A stretch of DNA of 64,000 nucleotides from Chitinophaga qingshengii (GCF_014529935.1 NZ_JACVFC010000001.1:2790001-2854000), one strand, 5' to 3'; shown: positions 44,798 to 55,166, counted from the stretch's first letter. The notes: generated by a model not told the origin, from the letters alone. Made by a program: numbers and translations.

Positions 44798-46924
44798 TTA
44801 TACTACTTCCTCCTTCTGGTAGTCATCGCTTAGTTTTTTCTGGATTTCCGGTGGAACGGGCGCGTATTCCGCAAACTCGGCGTGGAATTTAGCCTTGCCT
44901 TGCGTAACGTTTCGCAGCGCGGCAAACAGCTTATCCAGCTCAGCTTGCGGCGTGCGGGCCTTGATCACCTGGTATCCATTCAGTGTATCCATGCCCGTTA
45001 TCACGCTTCTGCGGCTTTGCAGTTCGCTCATGATATCGCCCATCATGGTATCGGGGGCCGTAGCTTCCACATCGAACACCGGTTCGAGCAGCTGCGGCGC
45101 CGCCTGGTGGAAAGCTTCGCGGAAAGCCATCATACCGGCTATTTTAAAAGAGATATCATTACTGTCTACCGGGTGCATTTTTCCATCGTATATACTTACC
45201 CGTATGTCGCGGACATAAGATCCGGTGAGTGGTCCCTCCTGCATTTTTTCCATCACCCCTTTTAGGATGGACGGGAGAAAGCGGTTATCGATAGCGCCGC
45301 CTACGATGCAGTTATTAAACACCAGTTTACCGCCCCATTGCAGTGGCACTTCCTCCGTTTCGCGGACGGAGTATTCCTTCAGGGGAGGCATCCCTTCATA
45401 CCAGGGTTCAATTTTCATATATACTTCCCCGAACTGGCCTGCGCCGCCGGATTGTTTTTTATGGCGATAGGAAGCCAGGGCAGGTTTACGGATCGTTTCC
45501 CGGTAAGGGATTTTAGCCGAATGGTAGGCCACCTGCATTTTGTAGATATTTTCCAGGCGCCATTTGGTGACCAGCAGGTGAAGATCGCCCTGGCCGTGGA
45601 GGATGACCTGTTTCAGTTCCCGGTTAAACTCCACCAGCAGCGTAGGGTCTTCCATATGCAGCTCCGCCAGCACTTCACTGAGTTTTTCATCATCACCTTT
45701 GTTGGTAGCTTCTATGGCAACGCGGACTTTAGGGGAGGGGAACTGTATAGGGGCTATGTTGATGGGTTTATTTTTTTCGGAGAGGGAGTGGTTGGTGAAG
45801 GTATTTTTCAGTTTGATTGTACAGCCAATATCGCCGGCTTTGAGACTGTCTACGTTATTGCGGTTTTTCCCGTCGGCGATGAATAACTGGCTGATGCGTT
45901 CGGATGTGCTGGCTTCCTCATTGACCAGCTCCATACCTGGTTTTATTTCGCCGGACATCACCTTAAAGAAAGATAATCGTCCGATGTGCGGCTCCTGCAG
46001 TGTTTTGAATATAAACAGGCAGGGAGGGCCGGCGGGGTCGCAGGGAACTTCCCTGCCATCGGTAGTCATTTCCGGGGGCATTTCGCCTGCGGCGGGGGCT
46101 ACGTTGTCGATAAAGCCCATGAGGCGGCCACTGCCCATATCGTTTTTTGCCGACAGGCAGAAGACCGGGAAAACCTGGTGTTTGAGCATACCTATTTTGA
46201 TACCCTGGCGCAGTTCATCTTCATCGAGGCTGCCTTTTTCAAAGTATTGTTCCATGAGGGTATCATCGTTTTCCGCCGCTTTTTCCACCAGCTCGTTGTG
46301 GAGGGTGTTGGCCCTTTCTATTTCGCTGTCGGGGATGGGTAGTTTTTCCGGTTTACCGCCGTTTTCCGGGAAGCGGTAGAGGGTCATTTTCAGGAGATCG
46401 ATGATAGCGTTGAAACCGGGGCCCTGGTTGACCGGGTACTGCATAATGGTGACAGCATTACCGAGGATACGGGTAGCTTCCTCCACCGTTTTGTTGAAAT
46501 TGGCTTGTTCCGTATCCAGCTGGTTGACAGCGAGGATAGTGGGTTTACGGTATTTGTCCACGTAATCCCAGATCAGTTCCGTGCCTACCTCTACGCCGTA
46601 TTGGGCATTGAGCAGCAATACCGCCGTATCGCATACGCGGATAGCGGCAATTACTTCACCAATAAAGTCTTCCAGGCCAGGTGTGTCTATGATGTTGATT
46701 TTGTAGTCTTTCCATTCGGAGTGCATGGTGGTGGCATAGACAGAGTTACCGCGTTCGTGCTCTATATCGTGGTAATCTGAGATGGTATTTTTTTCTTCTA
46801 CTGTTCCGCGCTTGCTGATGATACCGGCTTCAAACAGCATTGTTTCGGAGAGGGTGGTTTTGCCGCTTTTGGGGGCGCCCAACAGTACGATGTTTTTGAC
46901 ATGTTTTTCATCATACGTCTTCAT
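44798..46924 (-). CDS. Elongation factor G-like GTPase
   Basis: EF-G paralogue of 708 residues, started at MKTYDEKHVKNIVLLG; the frame upstream reads through AT-rich leader DNA and was left out. G1 is GAPKSGKTT (16-24), G3 IIDTPGLEDF and G4 VNQLD in place of NKxD. Domain IV and V segments (YRHKKQSGGAGQFGEVYMKIEP, HPVDSNDISFKIAGMMAFREA) are intact. This is probably not the main translocase, which would keep NKxD; it may act in recycling or under stress (inference). Divergent from an ABC exporter. Confidence 0.9.
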   Translation of the reverse strand: MKTYDEKHVKNIVLLGAPKSGKTTLSETMLFEAGIISKRGTVEEKNTISDYHDIEHERGNSVYATTMHSEWKDYKINIIDTPGLEDFIGEVIAAIRVCDTAVLLLNAQYGVEVGTELIWDYVDKYRKPTILAVNQLDTEQANFNKTVEEATRILGNAVTIMQYPVNQGPGFNAIIDLLKMTLYRFPENGGKPEKLPIPDSEIERANTLHNELVEKAAENDDTLMEQYFEKGSLDEDELRQGIKIGMLKHQVFPVFCLSAKNDMGSGRLMGFIDNVAPAAGEMPPEMTTDGREVPCDPAGPPCLFIFKTLQEPHIGRLSFFKVMSGEIKPGMELVNEEASTSERISQLFIADGKNRNNVDSLKAGDIGCTIKLKNTFTNHSLSEKNKPINIAPIQFPSPKVRVAIEATNKGDDEKLSEVLAELHMEDPTLLVEFNRELKQVILHGQGDLHLLVTKWRLENIYKMQVAYHSAKIPYRETIRKPALASYRHKKQSGGAGQFGEVYMKIEPWYEGMPPLKEYSVRETEEVPLQWGGKLVFNNCIVGGAIDNRFLPSILKGVMEKMQEGPLTGSYVRDIRVSIYDGKMHPVDSNDISFKIAGMMAFREAFHQAAPQLLEPVFDVEATAPDTMMGDIMSELQSRRSVITGMDTLNGYQVIKARTPQAELDKLFAALRNVTQGKAKFHAEFAEYAPVPPEIQKKLSDDYQKEEVV

Positions 46925-47048
46925 ATGTGGAGATTTAATCAGGTAATCGATTATCACCGTTGCCAAACAAAGAGCTACTACTATTAAGTTACTGATTTTT
47001 GGCCAAAAAATGACCTTTTGATTACCTGTAATATGTTGCAACATGCAG

Positions 47049-47056
47049 TAACTTTG
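47049..47056 (+). promoter_or_regulatory. TAnnTTTG promoter element for the ABC exporter
   Basis: TAACTTTG, an exact -7 element, ends 22 bases before the ATG at 47079. No TTTG at the right distance. Confidence 0.45.
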
Positions 47057-47078
47057 TGCACCTGATAAAGAACGTATT

Positions 47079-48857
47079 ATGAAACTATTGCTGCATTATC
47101 TGAAGAAATATAAATGGCTCGTAGTATTGGCTATGGCGCTGGCGAGTATTAACCAGCTTTTTTCCCTGTTGGACCCGATGATATTCGGGTGGATTATTGA
47201 CCGTTTTGCGTCCCATCCGCATAGTAGCGTAAAAGGGGCGCAGGTTTTCCGGCCCGAGGGGCAATATCTGGCCGGCGTATTATGGTTGATTGCCGCCGCC
47301 GTGGGCGTGGCGATGGTCTCCAGGATCGCCAAGGCTTTCCAGGATTATTTTGTGAATGTAATTGTCCAGAAGTTTGGCGCCCAGGTATATACCGACGGGC
47401 TGAAACACTCCCTGCGTCTGCCTTACCAGCAGTTTGAAGATCAGCGTAGCGGTGAAACGCTGGCCATCTTACAAAAAGTAAGAACAGACTGTGAGAAGTT
47501 TATCACCTCTTTTGTGAACGTATTGTTTGTATCCATGATCGGGGTGGTGTTTGTGATGGTATATGCCGCCATGGTACACTGGACACTTCCTTTTGTGTAT
47601 CTGATCGGTTGTGTGCTGCTCGCCGTATTGATGAGCTTATTAAGCCGCAAAATCAAGGTGATACAGAAAACCATTGTAAAAGAGACCACCGCACTGGCCG
47701 GTTCCACCACCGAATCGCTGCGTAATATTGAGCTGGTAAAGAGCCTGGGGCTTACCCAACAGGAGATCCGGCGGCTGAACAGCACCACCATCAAGATATT
47801 GATGCTGGAGTTGAAGAAAGTACGCAGCATCCGCAGTATCAGTTTCGTACAGGGCACCTTTGTGAACCTGATGCGACAGAGCATCCTGTTTTTGCTGTTG
47901 TTTTACATTTACCGGGATTATGTATCTATCGGCCAGCTGATGACATTGCAATTGTATTCCTTCTTCATTTTCGGCCCATTGCAGGAGTTGGGTAATATCA
48001 TCCTGAATTACAGGGAGGCCCAGGTATCGCTGCTGAATTTCGAGAGTATTTTGAATACCCCGGTAGAAGAGACCCCTGCCCATCCGGTGAAGATCAATCA
48101 TATTGACGAACTGACCTTCCGCCAGGTAGGGTTTAAGCACCTGACAGCCGCCACCAAGGCGTTGGACAAGGTGAATTTCTCCGTAGAAGTAGGGGAAACG
48201 ATTGCCTTTGTAGGGCCATCCGGCTCCGGTAAGACTACGCTGGTGAAGCTGCTGGTAGGGCTCTACAAGCCCAATGAAGGACATATTCTTTACAACGGCG
48301 TAGATGCCAATGAAGCAGATATGGACGACCTGCGGCACCAGGTAGGCTTTGTAACCCAGGACACCCAGCTGTTTGCCGGTACTATCCGGGAGAACCTGTT
48401 GTTTGTGAATCCGGGCGCTTCCGATGCAGAAGTCATGGAAGCATTGAACAAAGCGGCGTGTTATTCACTGCTGGCGAGGGCCGACAAAGGACTGGAAACC
48501 GTTATTGGCGAAGGGGGCATTAAAATCTCCGGAGGGGAAAAACAGCGGTTATCCATTGCCAGGGCATTGCTGCGTAAGCCCCGTTTGCTGGTATTTGACG
48601 AGGCTACATCCGCGCTGGATTCCATTACCGAAGAGGAGATCACCAAAACGGTGCGGCAGGTAACCGCCAGCAAGCAGCATATTACCGTGATGATTGCCCA
48701 CCGGTTGAGCACCATTATGCATGCCGACCGTATTTACGTGCTGGAAAAAGGGCATATTGTAGAAACAGGAAGGCATGAAGAGCTGCTGGCAGAGAAGGGT
48801 TTATACTATGCCATGTGGCGTCAGCAGATAGGCGAGCGCAAGCTTGAGACCGTCTAG
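47079..48857 (+). CDS. ABC exporter (fused permease-ATPase half transporter)
   Basis: 592 residues. Six membrane helices (about 15-300) and a nucleotide-binding domain with Walker A GPSGSGKTT (378-386), signature SGGEKQRLSIARALL and Walker B LLVFDEATSALDS, with the switch His in IAHRLSTIM. It works as a dimer, like MsbA-type exporters of lipids, peptides or drugs. The substrate is unknown. A DUF983 gene follows by 43 bases with its own promoter element. Confidence 0.92.
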   Translation: MKLLLHYLKKYKWLVVLAMALASINQLFSLLDPMIFGWIIDRFASHPHSSVKGAQVFRPEGQYLAGVLWLIAAAVGVAMVSRIAKAFQDYFVNVIVQKFGAQVYTDGLKHSLRLPYQQFEDQRSGETLAILQKVRTDCEKFITSFVNVLFVSMIGVVFVMVYAAMVHWTLPFVYLIGCVLLAVLMSLLSRKIKVIQKTIVKETTALAGSTTESLRNIELVKSLGLTQQEIRRLNSTTIKILMLELKKVRSIRSISFVQGTFVNLMRQSILFLLLFYIYRDYVSIGQLMTLQLYSFFIFGPLQELGNIILNYREAQVSLLNFESILNTPVEETPAHPVKINHIDELTFRQVGFKHLTAATKALDKVNFSVEVGETIAFVGPSGSGKTTLVKLLVGLYKPNEGHILYNGVDANEADMDDLRHQVGFVTQDTQLFAGTIRENLLFVNPGASDAEVMEALNKAACYSLLARADKGLETVIGEGGIKISGGEKQRLSIARALLRKPRLLVFDEATSALDSITEEEITKTVRQVTASKQHITVMIAHRLSTIMHADRIYVLEKGHIVETGRHEELLAEKGLYYAMWRQQIGERKLETV

Positions 48858-48871
48858 TGAATTAAAAAACT

Positions 48872-48879
48872 TATTTTTG
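48872..48879 (+). promoter_or_regulatory. TAnnTTTG promoter element for the DUF983 gene
   Basis: TATTTTTG, an exact -7 element, ends 21 bases before the ATG at 48901. Only one element is present. Confidence 0.4.
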
Positions 48880-48900
48880 CATTGAATCAGCGCAAAAATT

Positions 48901-49335
48901 ATGGAACACAAACGCCCGAACTATTTCGTCAGCCTGTTAACGATGAAATGTCCCAAATGCCGGAGAGGAGATATGTTTAGAGACAAAAATCCTTTTCATC
49001 TTAAGTTTTCGAAGATCTTCAACATGTACGATAATTGTCCGGTATGCGGTCAGAAGTACGAGTTAGAGACAGGCTTCTGGTTTGGGACAGGCTATGTGAG
49101 TTATGCACTATCGGTGGCGTTTAGTGTGTTTAACCTGATCTGGTATGCCCTATTTTTCGGCATTACATGGAGGGATAACAGTATTTTTATCTGGCTGGGC
49201 GTGAACGGCGTATTGCTGGTACTCATACAACCCTGGCTGATGCGAATTTCCCGGGTGATTTACCTGTATTTCTTTGTGTATTACGACGATAGTACCGCCG
49301 GGCTAAAAGCACCTGAGCAACCACATCATCACTAG
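48901..49335 (+). CDS. DUF983 zinc-ribbon membrane protein
   Basis: 144 residues. Two Cys pairs (MKCPKCRRGDMF and NCPVCGQKYE, about 15-63) suggest a zinc ribbon. Two membrane helices follow (about 70-95 and 100-122). GFWFGTGYVSYALS is a DUF983 hallmark. The function is unknown. It ends with a His-rich tail (EQPHHH). A strong terminator lies 23 bases after the stop. Confidence 0.92.
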   Translation: MEHKRPNYFVSLLTMKCPKCRRGDMFRDKNPFHLKFSKIFNMYDNCPVCGQKYELETGFWFGTGYVSYALSVAFSVFNLIWYALFFGITWRDNSIFIWLGVNGVLLVLIQPWLMRISRVIYLYFFVYYDDSTAGLKAPEQPHHH

Positions 49336-49358
49336 ACAAAAAAATTATAAAAAAATAT

Positions 49359-49378
49359 GGGGCTGTGAAAACAGCCCC
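49359..49378 (+). terminator. Intrinsic terminator
   Basis: A perfect 8-bp stem GGGGCTGT/ACAGCCCC with a GAAA tetraloop, followed by a T-rich tail. Confidence 0.9.
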
Positions 49379-49779
49379 TTTCTTTTTCAACCAAAATCTG
49401 AACCAATGGTGGTCAGAAAATCTTTACCAGCAAAAACCAAATAGTAAAAAAATAACCAGAGGGAAAACTGCTTAGCCTACAAGGCGGGAGATCACTCACA
49501 CATCTAAAAAAGCAAGGCGAATCTACAAAATCCGATAACATAAATGCCAGAATTTTATATAAATGGTAAATCTTCTGCGATGAACCGAAAAAAAACGTCG
49601 CTGAAAATGATCTGTAAAGAGAATATTTGTAACTTCAGTATGAACAGGAATGATTTATTGTTTTCATGATCAGAACTGTTTGTGCAGCTGCCTCATTTCT
49701 TTCGGAAAATCCTATCAACCCCGCTACCAGTCTTCATCTTATATACTTGTTGTTTATTCACCAATAAATCAGCATTTAT
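49379..49779. other. AT-rich gap before the type VI island
   Basis: About 400 AT-rich bases upstream of tssD. No clear TAnnTTTG element and no convincing gene: a 41-codon frame from 49544 has no family resemblance. The shift to AT-rich DNA marks the left edge of the island. Confidence 0.5.
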
Positions 49780-50172
49780 ATGTCTTTTAAAGCAACCCTG
49801 TTACTGGAAGGATCAAGTATGAATGTGCTGGAATGTCATTTTACCTTTTCACAGGCAACGGACGAAACCGGCAAACCTTCCCACCGGCCCCGAGGGGGCA
49901 TTATCCGTATTGTTATCGAGTCCGATGGTAACAGCCAGTTATTTGACTGGATGATTGCCAATACCGGGACTAAAAGCGGCACGATTACTTTTTGGCGACG
50001 GGATGTCCTGTCGCGGATGAAAGAGTTACGGTTTACCGATGCTTATTGTGTCCGGTATGGCGAACATTTTGATGCCACCGGTCATCATCCCATGCAGATA
50101 AGGTTAAAATTATCCGCGCGGGAACTGGCTTTAAACCAAAGCGTTTACCATAATCCATGGCCGCTTTCCTGA
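49780..50172 (+). CDS. tssD: Type VI secretion tube protein TssD (Hcp)
   Basis: 130-residue Hcp-like protein that stacks as hexameric rings to form the inner tube of a contractile injector. MSFKATLLLEGSSMNVLECHF, the conserved turn ATDETGKPSHRPRGGIIRI and ELRFTDAYCVRYGEHFDATG match the TssD proteins of Bacteroidota T6SS-iii. It is the first gene of a unit with vgrG (40-base gap). Sheath, baseplate and ATPase genes are absent from this window, so this is an accessory cluster that must use a core system elsewhere (inference). Confidence 0.92.
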   Translation: MSFKATLLLEGSSMNVLECHFTFSQATDETGKPSHRPRGGIIRIVIESDGNSQLFDWMIANTGTKSGTITFWRRDVLSRMKELRFTDAYCVRYGEHFDATGHHPMQIRLKLSARELALNQSVYHNPWPLS

Positions 50173-50212
50173 TTCGTATATACATTACTGTTAACCCAAA
50201 AAATGATTGTTT

Positions 50213-51997
50213 ATGCCCTTAAACACGATCACCCGCATCACCATAGATGGAAAAACGTTTCCTCATTTTCAGGCGCTGCAATTACAACAGCGGATAGACG
50301 GACATCATACTTTTGAGATACATATTGACCCGGGATGGCTGAGCATTTTATGGCCGGATATTTCCGGCAACGGGCAGGATTTACTGGGAAAAGAAGTATG
50401 GGTACAAATAGCAGCCGCCGCGCCTTCACGGACAGGCATCCTGCACTTTAAAGGATTGGTGACCGCCATTCATACCGGTAAAAAAGGGGACGCTACACAG
50501 GGCTTTTGTATTGTGAAAGGAACCGATCCTGGTATTGTGCTGGATGGAGAACCACAGTTACGGGTATATGAAGCCCAGACACTGGCACATATTGCCCGGC
50601 ATTGCCTGAAAGCCGCAGCCGCCCATGCCGATATAAAGATAGCTCCCGGCAATACCGCGACGCATGCCTACCTTGTCCAGTACCGCGAAAGCAACTTTGC
50701 ATTTTTGCAGCGGCTGGCGGCGCGTTTCGGTGAATGGTGCTTTTATAATGGCCAGCAATTGATTTTTGGGGCCTATGCCCCTGCTAAAATCATCCTGTCG
50801 CATCCGGGAGAGCTGGTATATTTCGATATACAACTGCAACTAACATCCGGTAACCGGCGCTTCACCTGCTATGATTATCAGGCAGGAACCGCTGTCAGCA
50901 GCGACGCCTCCACAACAGGCATAACGGGAACAGGGCCACTTGCGGCGAGCACCCGGCGAGCCAGCCGTGAACTATATCAGGAGGAGGGTTATGACAAAAC
51001 TTCTTCACAACAGCTGGCCGGTATTGCCTTACAGGCGCAACTACATGAAAAACGACAACTGGCAGCCTCCGTGCAACTTACCGGCAGAAGTGAAAACCCC
51101 GGCATCCGTATCGGGGATATCATTGAAGCCGCCGCCTCCCTTTCTTCCCCAGACCTGGAAGGCACCTTTACCGTTACGCACATTGACCATTATTGCCAGG
51201 GAGACGGCGCTTACTATAATCAATTCATCTGCACACCCACCGACTGTTGCATACCATCGGGGCATACCGGCGCCATGCCCCGCTGTGAGGCACAGAGCGC
51301 CATCGTTACCGATAACCACGACCCCGAAGGCATGGGCCGTATCCGGATACGGTATCACTGGCAGCAACAGGGTAGCTCGCCGTGGATACGCCTGATAGCC
51401 CCGCATGGCGGCGCCGGTAAAGGATTTCATTTCATGCCGGAGAAAGGTGAAGAAGTATGGATTGATTTTGAAGGCGATAATCCGGAGATGCCTTTTGCCG
51501 TAGGCACCGCTTATAACGGTAAAGCCAGTACGAAATTCAGCGATGCCGGTAATAACCTGAAAATTATTAAAACACGCAGCGGTCATACTATTCAACTGGA
51601 TGACAGCAGTGGTGCAGAACAACTACAGATTCATGACCGCAACGGCAACATGATCCGGCTGGACACCCATCGCGGAAACATTACCATTGCTTCTCCCGGA
51701 CAACTACATCTTAAAGCTCATCATATCAGCATAGAAGCGACCGATCAACTGGATATGCAGGCAGGCGGCAATCTCACACAGGGAGCCGGAGAAAATATCA
51801 GTCAATATGCCGGCAGTCATACCACGGTATTGGCGAACCACATTATCCAGCAGGCGCAGGAGAGCTTTACCCGCAGCTCGCGCAAGCTGGAAGAACAAGC
51901 CGAAAACATGCTGCTCAACAGCATCAAGGAAGACCTGACGTTGATGTCGTCCGGCAGCATCGTTCTTAACAGTGTTGAAAAAATAAAACTGTCCTGA
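50213..51997 (+). CDS. vgrG: Type VI spike protein VgrG (TssI)
   Basis: Trimeric spike of the injector, 594 residues from the ATG at 50213; an upstream TTG is possible. The gp27-like part (about 1-340) contains YRESNFAFLQRLAARFGEWCF. An OB-fold (about 365-440) holds NDNHDPEGMGRIRIRYHW-like sequence (DNHDPEGMGRIRIRYHWQ), MPEKGEEVWIDFEGDNPEMPF. The remaining residues form a beta-helix needle with repeated short strands (HTIQLDDSSGAEQLQIHDRN). No effector domain is fused. The effector gene begins one base after the stop, a coupled pair. Confidence 0.93.
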   Translation: MPLNTITRITIDGKTFPHFQALQLQQRIDGHHTFEIHIDPGWLSILWPDISGNGQDLLGKEVWVQIAAAAPSRTGILHFKGLVTAIHTGKKGDATQGFCIVKGTDPGIVLDGEPQLRVYEAQTLAHIARHCLKAAAAHADIKIAPGNTATHAYLVQYRESNFAFLQRLAARFGEWCFYNGQQLIFGAYAPAKIILSHPGELVYFDIQLQLTSGNRRFTCYDYQAGTAVSSDASTTGITGTGPLAASTRRASRELYQEEGYDKTSSQQLAGIALQAQLHEKRQLAASVQLTGRSENPGIRIGDIIEAAASLSSPDLEGTFTVTHIDHYCQGDGAYYNQFICTPTDCCIPSGHTGAMPRCEAQSAIVTDNHDPEGMGRIRIRYHWQQQGSSPWIRLIAPHGGAGKGFHFMPEKGEEVWIDFEGDNPEMPFAVGTAYNGKASTKFSDAGNNLKIIKTRSGHTIQLDDSSGAEQLQIHDRNGNMIRLDTHRGNITIASPGQLHLKAHHISIEATDQLDMQAGGNLTQGAGENISQYAGSHTTVLANHIIQQAQESFTRSSRKLEEQAENMLLNSIKEDLTLMSSGSIVLNSVEKIKLS

Positions 51998-51998
51998 T

Positions 51999-54900
51999 AT
52001 GATACATCCTTGTAGCCCAGCCAGATACCTGGTATGTGAAGGCGCTCTTTGCAGCTGCGATAAGACCGCGGCCCCCACTGCAATGAAGGTGGTGTCTCAT
52101 CACCGGTTTTATATTCACAGCAGCAGCGGTATGGACCGCCCGGTCGTCACCAATCATGATAATGATCAACGTGCGCTGCATTTCAGCAGCTGCCTGGCCA
52201 GCGGCAAACCCGAACCATGCATACCGCAGCTGCTATGGCAAATACCCGGCGATCAGCAACGGATCATCCTGGCCAACGGCGCCTGTCCGCTACCAGACAA
52301 CGCTACCGCCCAATGCCTCTCCAGAGGCGGCCGGATACATTTCCTAACGCACGGACAATTGCCCGGTGGCAATGCCGATTCACCCGGAATATATAGTCCC
52401 GATAATCAGCCGCCGGCGGACCGCTCAGCGATTAACTTTCCGGAAAACACACCGCACCTGGTTAGCATTACAGGACCTGAAAAAATACGGCAACTACGCC
52501 ATGCCTCCTGGGAGGCTGTATTTGACCGGCCACCAGACAAAAGTGATGTCGACCTGATATACTGGTCGCTGCAAAATGATCAGGGTACTGAAGTAGCTGC
52601 GTGTTCAGGTGATGATACCTTCCATCATCGTTTCATGGATGATGGACAATATACGCTGCGCATTTTCGGCGGAGAAGATGCGACGATCATGTTATCCCTG
52701 AAGATACAGGTAACGCCTACCGGTATTATCTGCTCACAACGCCACGCCAGGCCAGGTCAGCGAATCAGCTTCACCGTAGCAGATGCTGAACCCGCCGATA
52801 TTTTTACCTGGGAAGAAATCGATGAAGAAGGCAATCATCATCCTCTTTCGGAGGCCGGTTCACATATACAGCATACGTTTGAACAACCCGGCCGTTATGT
52901 AATCCGGGCTACCAATGCCAAACAGGCATGGCAACAGTCTGTTACCATCTCCCGGAACCAGGTATGCAGTATCAGCCCCGACCGCACGCCTGTTAACGGT
53001 AACATTACCACTTTCAGTATCACGACTACCTTTCCCGATCTTAACGAACGGGAACAATTTAAATTACACTGGAAACTCACAGGCCCTGAAAGCAGCCACT
53101 GCATCGGAGAAACAACCTTCCGGCACCTGTTCACCCACTGCGGACATTATACCTTGTACGCCTACCTCTACAACATACAACAGGAAGGCATACTGCATTT
53201 TGAAGTGAAAAATGCAGCTGTCATTACCGCCCGATGGACGACCCCTAATGGGGTGGTTATCCGTCAGGCTGGCTATGACCAGGATGTGTGTATGTACTTT
53301 GAACATGCCGGTCTCGAAGAAAAGAAGGTGCAGCTGGAAATATACGCCCGGCAGGCATTTCACAAAACGCTGATACAGTTGCTGCCACAGCAATCTGTTA
53401 CTCAAACAAAAGTATTCCGGCCACTGTCTGTTAACAGTTTGCGGCAACAACTCCGGCCAGGGTGGAACAACCAGCAAATAGCTATTTCCTTTCGTATCAA
53501 ACCGGTGGACAATATGCCGCTCGAACAGCAGGACAGTCCGCAGCTACTGTTGCATTATCAACCACGCATTGTGGAGATTTACTTTACCGATCATCAGGAT
53601 CAACGGAGATATTTCAATACTGATCATCATCAGAAAATAGCGGTCAAAGTACATGCCGCCAACCTTACCAACCAACGGCTACAGATCACGCTACTGCGCC
53701 GCCGTGGCTCCCCTCCGCTGTTACATCCGCTGACACCTTATCCGAATTCCGAAATACATCCGCTACTGGAAAAAGATATTGTCATCAGCAGGCATGAGGC
53801 TATCGTGGACAAAGCAGGCACCATACTGCAACCTATTTCACTGGAATCCTTATCAGAGATCAGCCTGGTATATGCGTTGATAGAATTACCGGGATATAAC
53901 ACCGTATATTCACGACAGTTATTCGTATATCCCGGCCAGCAACTTCAGCTCCCGGCCTCTTTTAAAGTACGCTCCAGCACGATAATAGAACGGGTTTCCG
54001 TTTCAGAAGATCCGCCCGCGTGTCAGTCATTGGTATGGGGCAGCAAAGTGAGTTGCGCCTTCCGGAAAAAAGTGATCGACATCGCAAAACGGCTACAGGC
54101 AGATCCCAACCACCTGATGACATGTATGGCGTTTGAAACAGGGGGTTCGTTTTTACCACATTTGCTGAGTGGATATAAAGCGAAGAATACACCAGCAGTG
54201 GAAGAATTGACGGAAGGATTGTTGGAGCGGCATGCGGTGGGGTTGGTGCAGTTTACGCAGACGGGGATTGATCAGATGAACGACCTATGGAATCTGGGAG
54301 CTACTAAAAAGAAATTAGCTTGTATGTCGGCGATTGAGCAGTTGGAATATGTTTATCACTATCTACGAGAATTCAAAGGAAGACTTAATTCACTTCAGGA
54401 TTTTTATATGACTATACTAAAACCGGAAGGAGTGGGAAAAGATGACGAATATATAGTATTCAGTAGAGAACTAGATGTAAGAATAAGGAAACAATGGTAC
54501 GCTAAAAACCGAGGGCTTGATACAAACAATGACGACAAAATTACTAAAAAAGAGGTTAGTATAATCATACACAAGAAGTATGCTGAGGGATTAAACTATA
54601 AAAACGGATGCGCTTTAGACTGTCCTTTTTCGTCTTCAAATTTCCCCTCTCAAAATTCCAAATGGCATCATCCCACAGACAACTTGCAACTCAGAGGATG
54701 GTATGATAGCTGGGATCCCCGTAGGAGTAGATATGGTATGATTGAAGGAAGAAAAAGCGGGAAACATCAAGGGTTAGATTTTTACGCTCCAGTGGGCACA
54801 CCCGTATATGCATGTGTTGAGGGGACTATAGTATCATCTTATTACTCCTATTCTTATGGAAATGTAGTAGTACTAAATGGGACTTACGAAAACAATAGTT

Positions 54901-55166
54901 ACTATTTTTTTTATGCTCATCTACAAACCAAATCATTGATGGAAGTTGGAAGCACTGTAAATATGGGAACAATTATCGGACATACAGGAAAGACGGGAAA
55001 CGCAGCCGGAATGAGACAGGATCAAGAGCACCTTCATTTCGAAATACGCACCGAAGATCCTGTAGGCCGAGGATTTGAAGGGCGGTTAAATCCACTGGAA
55101 GTCATCAGTGAGCTCAACAAAGATGAAATTATTAATCCCTCAAAAAATAATCAATATGCTAAATAA
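51999..55166 (+). CDS. Candidate T6SS effector: PAAR-like tip, PKD-like domains, lysozyme-like and M23 peptidase
   Basis: 1055 residues. Residues 1-125 resemble the PAAR-like DUF4280 family (YLVCEGALCSCDKTAAP, paired Cys), which caps VgrG. Three PKD-like domains follow (about 160-410), then beta-rich repeats. A lysozyme-like domain (about 674-830) has candidate catalytic Glu713 in MAFETGGSF and HAVGLVQFTQTGIDQM. An EF-hand loop DTNNDDKITKKE lies near 841-852. An M23 endopeptidase (about 905-1040) keeps both zinc motifs, HQGLD (His923, Asp927) and HLHFE (His1011, His1013). It would cut glycan strands and peptide crosslinks in rival cells (inference). Base composition falls over the C-terminal third. 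Confidence 0.87.
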   Translation: MIHPCSPARYLVCEGALCSCDKTAAPTAMKVVSHHRFYIHSSSGMDRPVVTNHDNDQRALHFSSCLASGKPEPCIPQLLWQIPGDQQRIILANGACPLPDNATAQCLSRGGRIHFLTHGQLPGGNADSPGIYSPDNQPPADRSAINFPENTPHLVSITGPEKIRQLRHASWEAVFDRPPDKSDVDLIYWSLQNDQGTEVAACSGDDTFHHRFMDDGQYTLRIFGGEDATIMLSLKIQVTPTGIICSQRHARPGQRISFTVADAEPADIFTWEEIDEEGNHHPLSEAGSHIQHTFEQPGRYVIRATNAKQAWQQSVTISRNQVCSISPDRTPVNGNITTFSITTTFPDLNEREQFKLHWKLTGPESSHCIGETTFRHLFTHCGHYTLYAYLYNIQQEGILHFEVKNAAVITARWTTPNGVVIRQAGYDQDVCMYFEHAGLEEKKVQLEIYARQAFHKTLIQLLPQQSVTQTKVFRPLSVNSLRQQLRPGWNNQQIAISFRIKPVDNMPLEQQDSPQLLLHYQPRIVEIYFTDHQDQRRYFNTDHHQKIAVKVHAANLTNQRLQITLLRRRGSPPLLHPLTPYPNSEIHPLLEKDIVISRHEAIVDKAGTILQPISLESLSEISLVYALIELPGYNTVYSRQLFVYPGQQLQLPASFKVRSSTIIERVSVSEDPPACQSLVWGSKVSCAFRKKVIDIAKRLQADPNHLMTCMAFETGGSFLPHLLSGYKAKNTPAVEELTEGLLERHAVGLVQFTQTGIDQMNDLWNLGATKKKLACMSAIEQLEYVYHYLREFKGRLNSLQDFYMTILKPEGVGKDDEYIVFSRELDVRIRKQWYAKNRGLDTNNDDKITKKEVSIIIHKKYAEGLNYKNGCALDCPFSSSNFPSQNSKWHHPTDNLQLRGWYDSWDPRRSRYGMIEGRKSGKHQGLDFYAPVGTPVYACVEGTIVSSYYSYSYGNVVVLNGTYENNSYYFFYAHLQTKSLMEVGSTVNMGTIIGHTGKTGNAAGMRQDQEHLHFEIRTEDPVGRGFEGRLNPLEVISELNKDEIINPSKNNQYAK

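Noticed and set aside
49544-49669. A 41-codon frame in the AT-rich gap before tssD
   Set aside because: No promoter element, no family features, and a length expected by chance in AT-rich DNA.
50213-51997. VgrG considered as the spike of an extracellular contractile injector or prophage tail
   Set aside because: The adjacent gene is a TssD-type tube protein and no tail, capsid or eCIS genes are present; T6SS is the simpler reading.
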